Positions 20,075-20,234 of a stretch of 20,234 bases of DNA are shown piece by piece. The notes beneath the pieces were generated by a model. That model worked only from the letters and a program-made list of their open reading frames with translations, was not told the DNA's origin and did no database searches. The translations under genes were made by a program, and so were the position numbers. The stretch spans positions 1-20,234 of the IMG/VR virus record IMGVR_UViG_3300034418_005428, one strand, 5' to 3'. The stretch is from a virus. Within the stretch, counting starts at the first letter, position 1. The number at the start of each line of letters is the position of its first letter.

Positions 20075-20234
20075 CTAATTGTTGTTCATTTTCAGTAGAG
20101 TATCATTAATACTTCTTGTATCTTCTTTAATGTCATCTACTTTATCTTCTAATTTTTCTACTTTTTCTTCAGTATTTAAAATTGAATTTCTAATCATCTG
20201 ATCCTTAAGATCATATTCTGTTCTACTGATTGGT
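20075..20234 (-). CDS. Partial coiled-coil protein (start outside window)
   Basis: The last 52 codons of a minus-strand gene are visible, ending at TAG (20075-20077). The product ends in EEKVEKLEDKVDDIKEDTRS and then INDTLLKMNNN. Heptad spacing of I, V and L with many charged residues marks a coiled coil. Short proteins of this kind occur as holin-accessory (XhlA-like) or tail proteins, but the start is missing, so no call is made. Its stop lies 10 bases before the thioredoxin-like gene. Confidence 0.6.
   Translation of the reverse strand, partial: PISRTEYDLKDQMIRNSILNTEEKVEKLEDKVDDIKEDTRSINDTLLKMNNN

Noticed and set aside
1-20234. tRNA genes, CRISPR arrays, integrase or transposase
   Set aside because: None was seen on either strand by eye: no regularly spaced repeats and no recombinase motifs. 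A tRNAscan run would confirm the tRNA part.

Overview
This window is a piece of a tailed double-stranded DNA bacteriophage (Caudoviricetes) genome. It is AT-rich and very compactly coded. It holds an HK97-type head and packaging module, tail genes, and a block of small early and replication genes. No integrase, lysogeny repressor or tRNA gene was recognised. The host cannot be named from the sequence. Strong Shine-Dalgarno sites and sigma70-type promoters (TTGCAT, 17-base spacer, TATAAT) fit a low-GC proteobacterial host better than a Bacteroidetes host, but this is inference. Genes overlap by 4 to 23 bases in many places, and starts include ATG, TTG and GTG.

Layout. (1) 1-6726, minus strand: read in the direction of transcription, HNH protein, small terminase, large terminase, small membrane protein, portal, head morphogenesis protein, gpG-like protein, scaffold and major capsid protein. 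A strong hairpin follows the capsid gene, then an FmdB-like zinc ribbon and a virion or tail gene that runs off the left edge. (2) 6751-9358, minus strand: a tightly overlapping cassette of ParB-like protein, PAPS-reductase/ATP-pyrophosphatase protein, second ParB-like (IbrB-like) protein and GNAT acyltransferase. It is the most interesting part of the window: an IbrA/IbrB-like pair extended by a second ParB domain and an acyltransferase, and a candidate DNA-modification or host-takeover system. (3) 9359-9575: a control region with the likely late promoter and the terminator of the early operon. (4) 9576-15014, minus strand: early genes, including SSB, RecB/Cas4-type exonuclease, a second PD-(D/E)XK protein, HNH endonuclease, a winged-helix replication protein, a sigma-region-4-like protein, a DUF2958 protein and many small unknowns. 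(5) 15015-16032: a divergent control region and a short plus-strand operon. It carries two perfect DnaA boxes exactly 20 bp apart beside an AT-rich tract, a good candidate replication origin. (6) 16033-16087: a long hairpin terminator between convergent genes. (7) 16092-20234, minus strand: tail or baseplate genes, two small basic proteins, a secreted thioredoxin-like protein without a CXXC motif, and a partial coiled-coil protein.

How it works together (inference). Four promoters share an extended -35 element (TTGYAT followed by GTATTGA in three of them), a 17-base spacer and a common start region, so they look like one early-promoter class. They drive the early genes in both directions around the DnaA-box region. 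The sigma-like protein made early could then help switch on the late operon that starts near 9430. If the genome is circular or circularly permuted, one late transcript would run leftward from the ParB/PAPS-reductase cassette through packaging, head and tail genes, wrap round, and stop at the hairpin at 16033-16087. Three small genes (12139-12291, 14651-14788, 15744-15827) were found by reading reading frames by eye. Several starts were moved to better ribosome binding sites.
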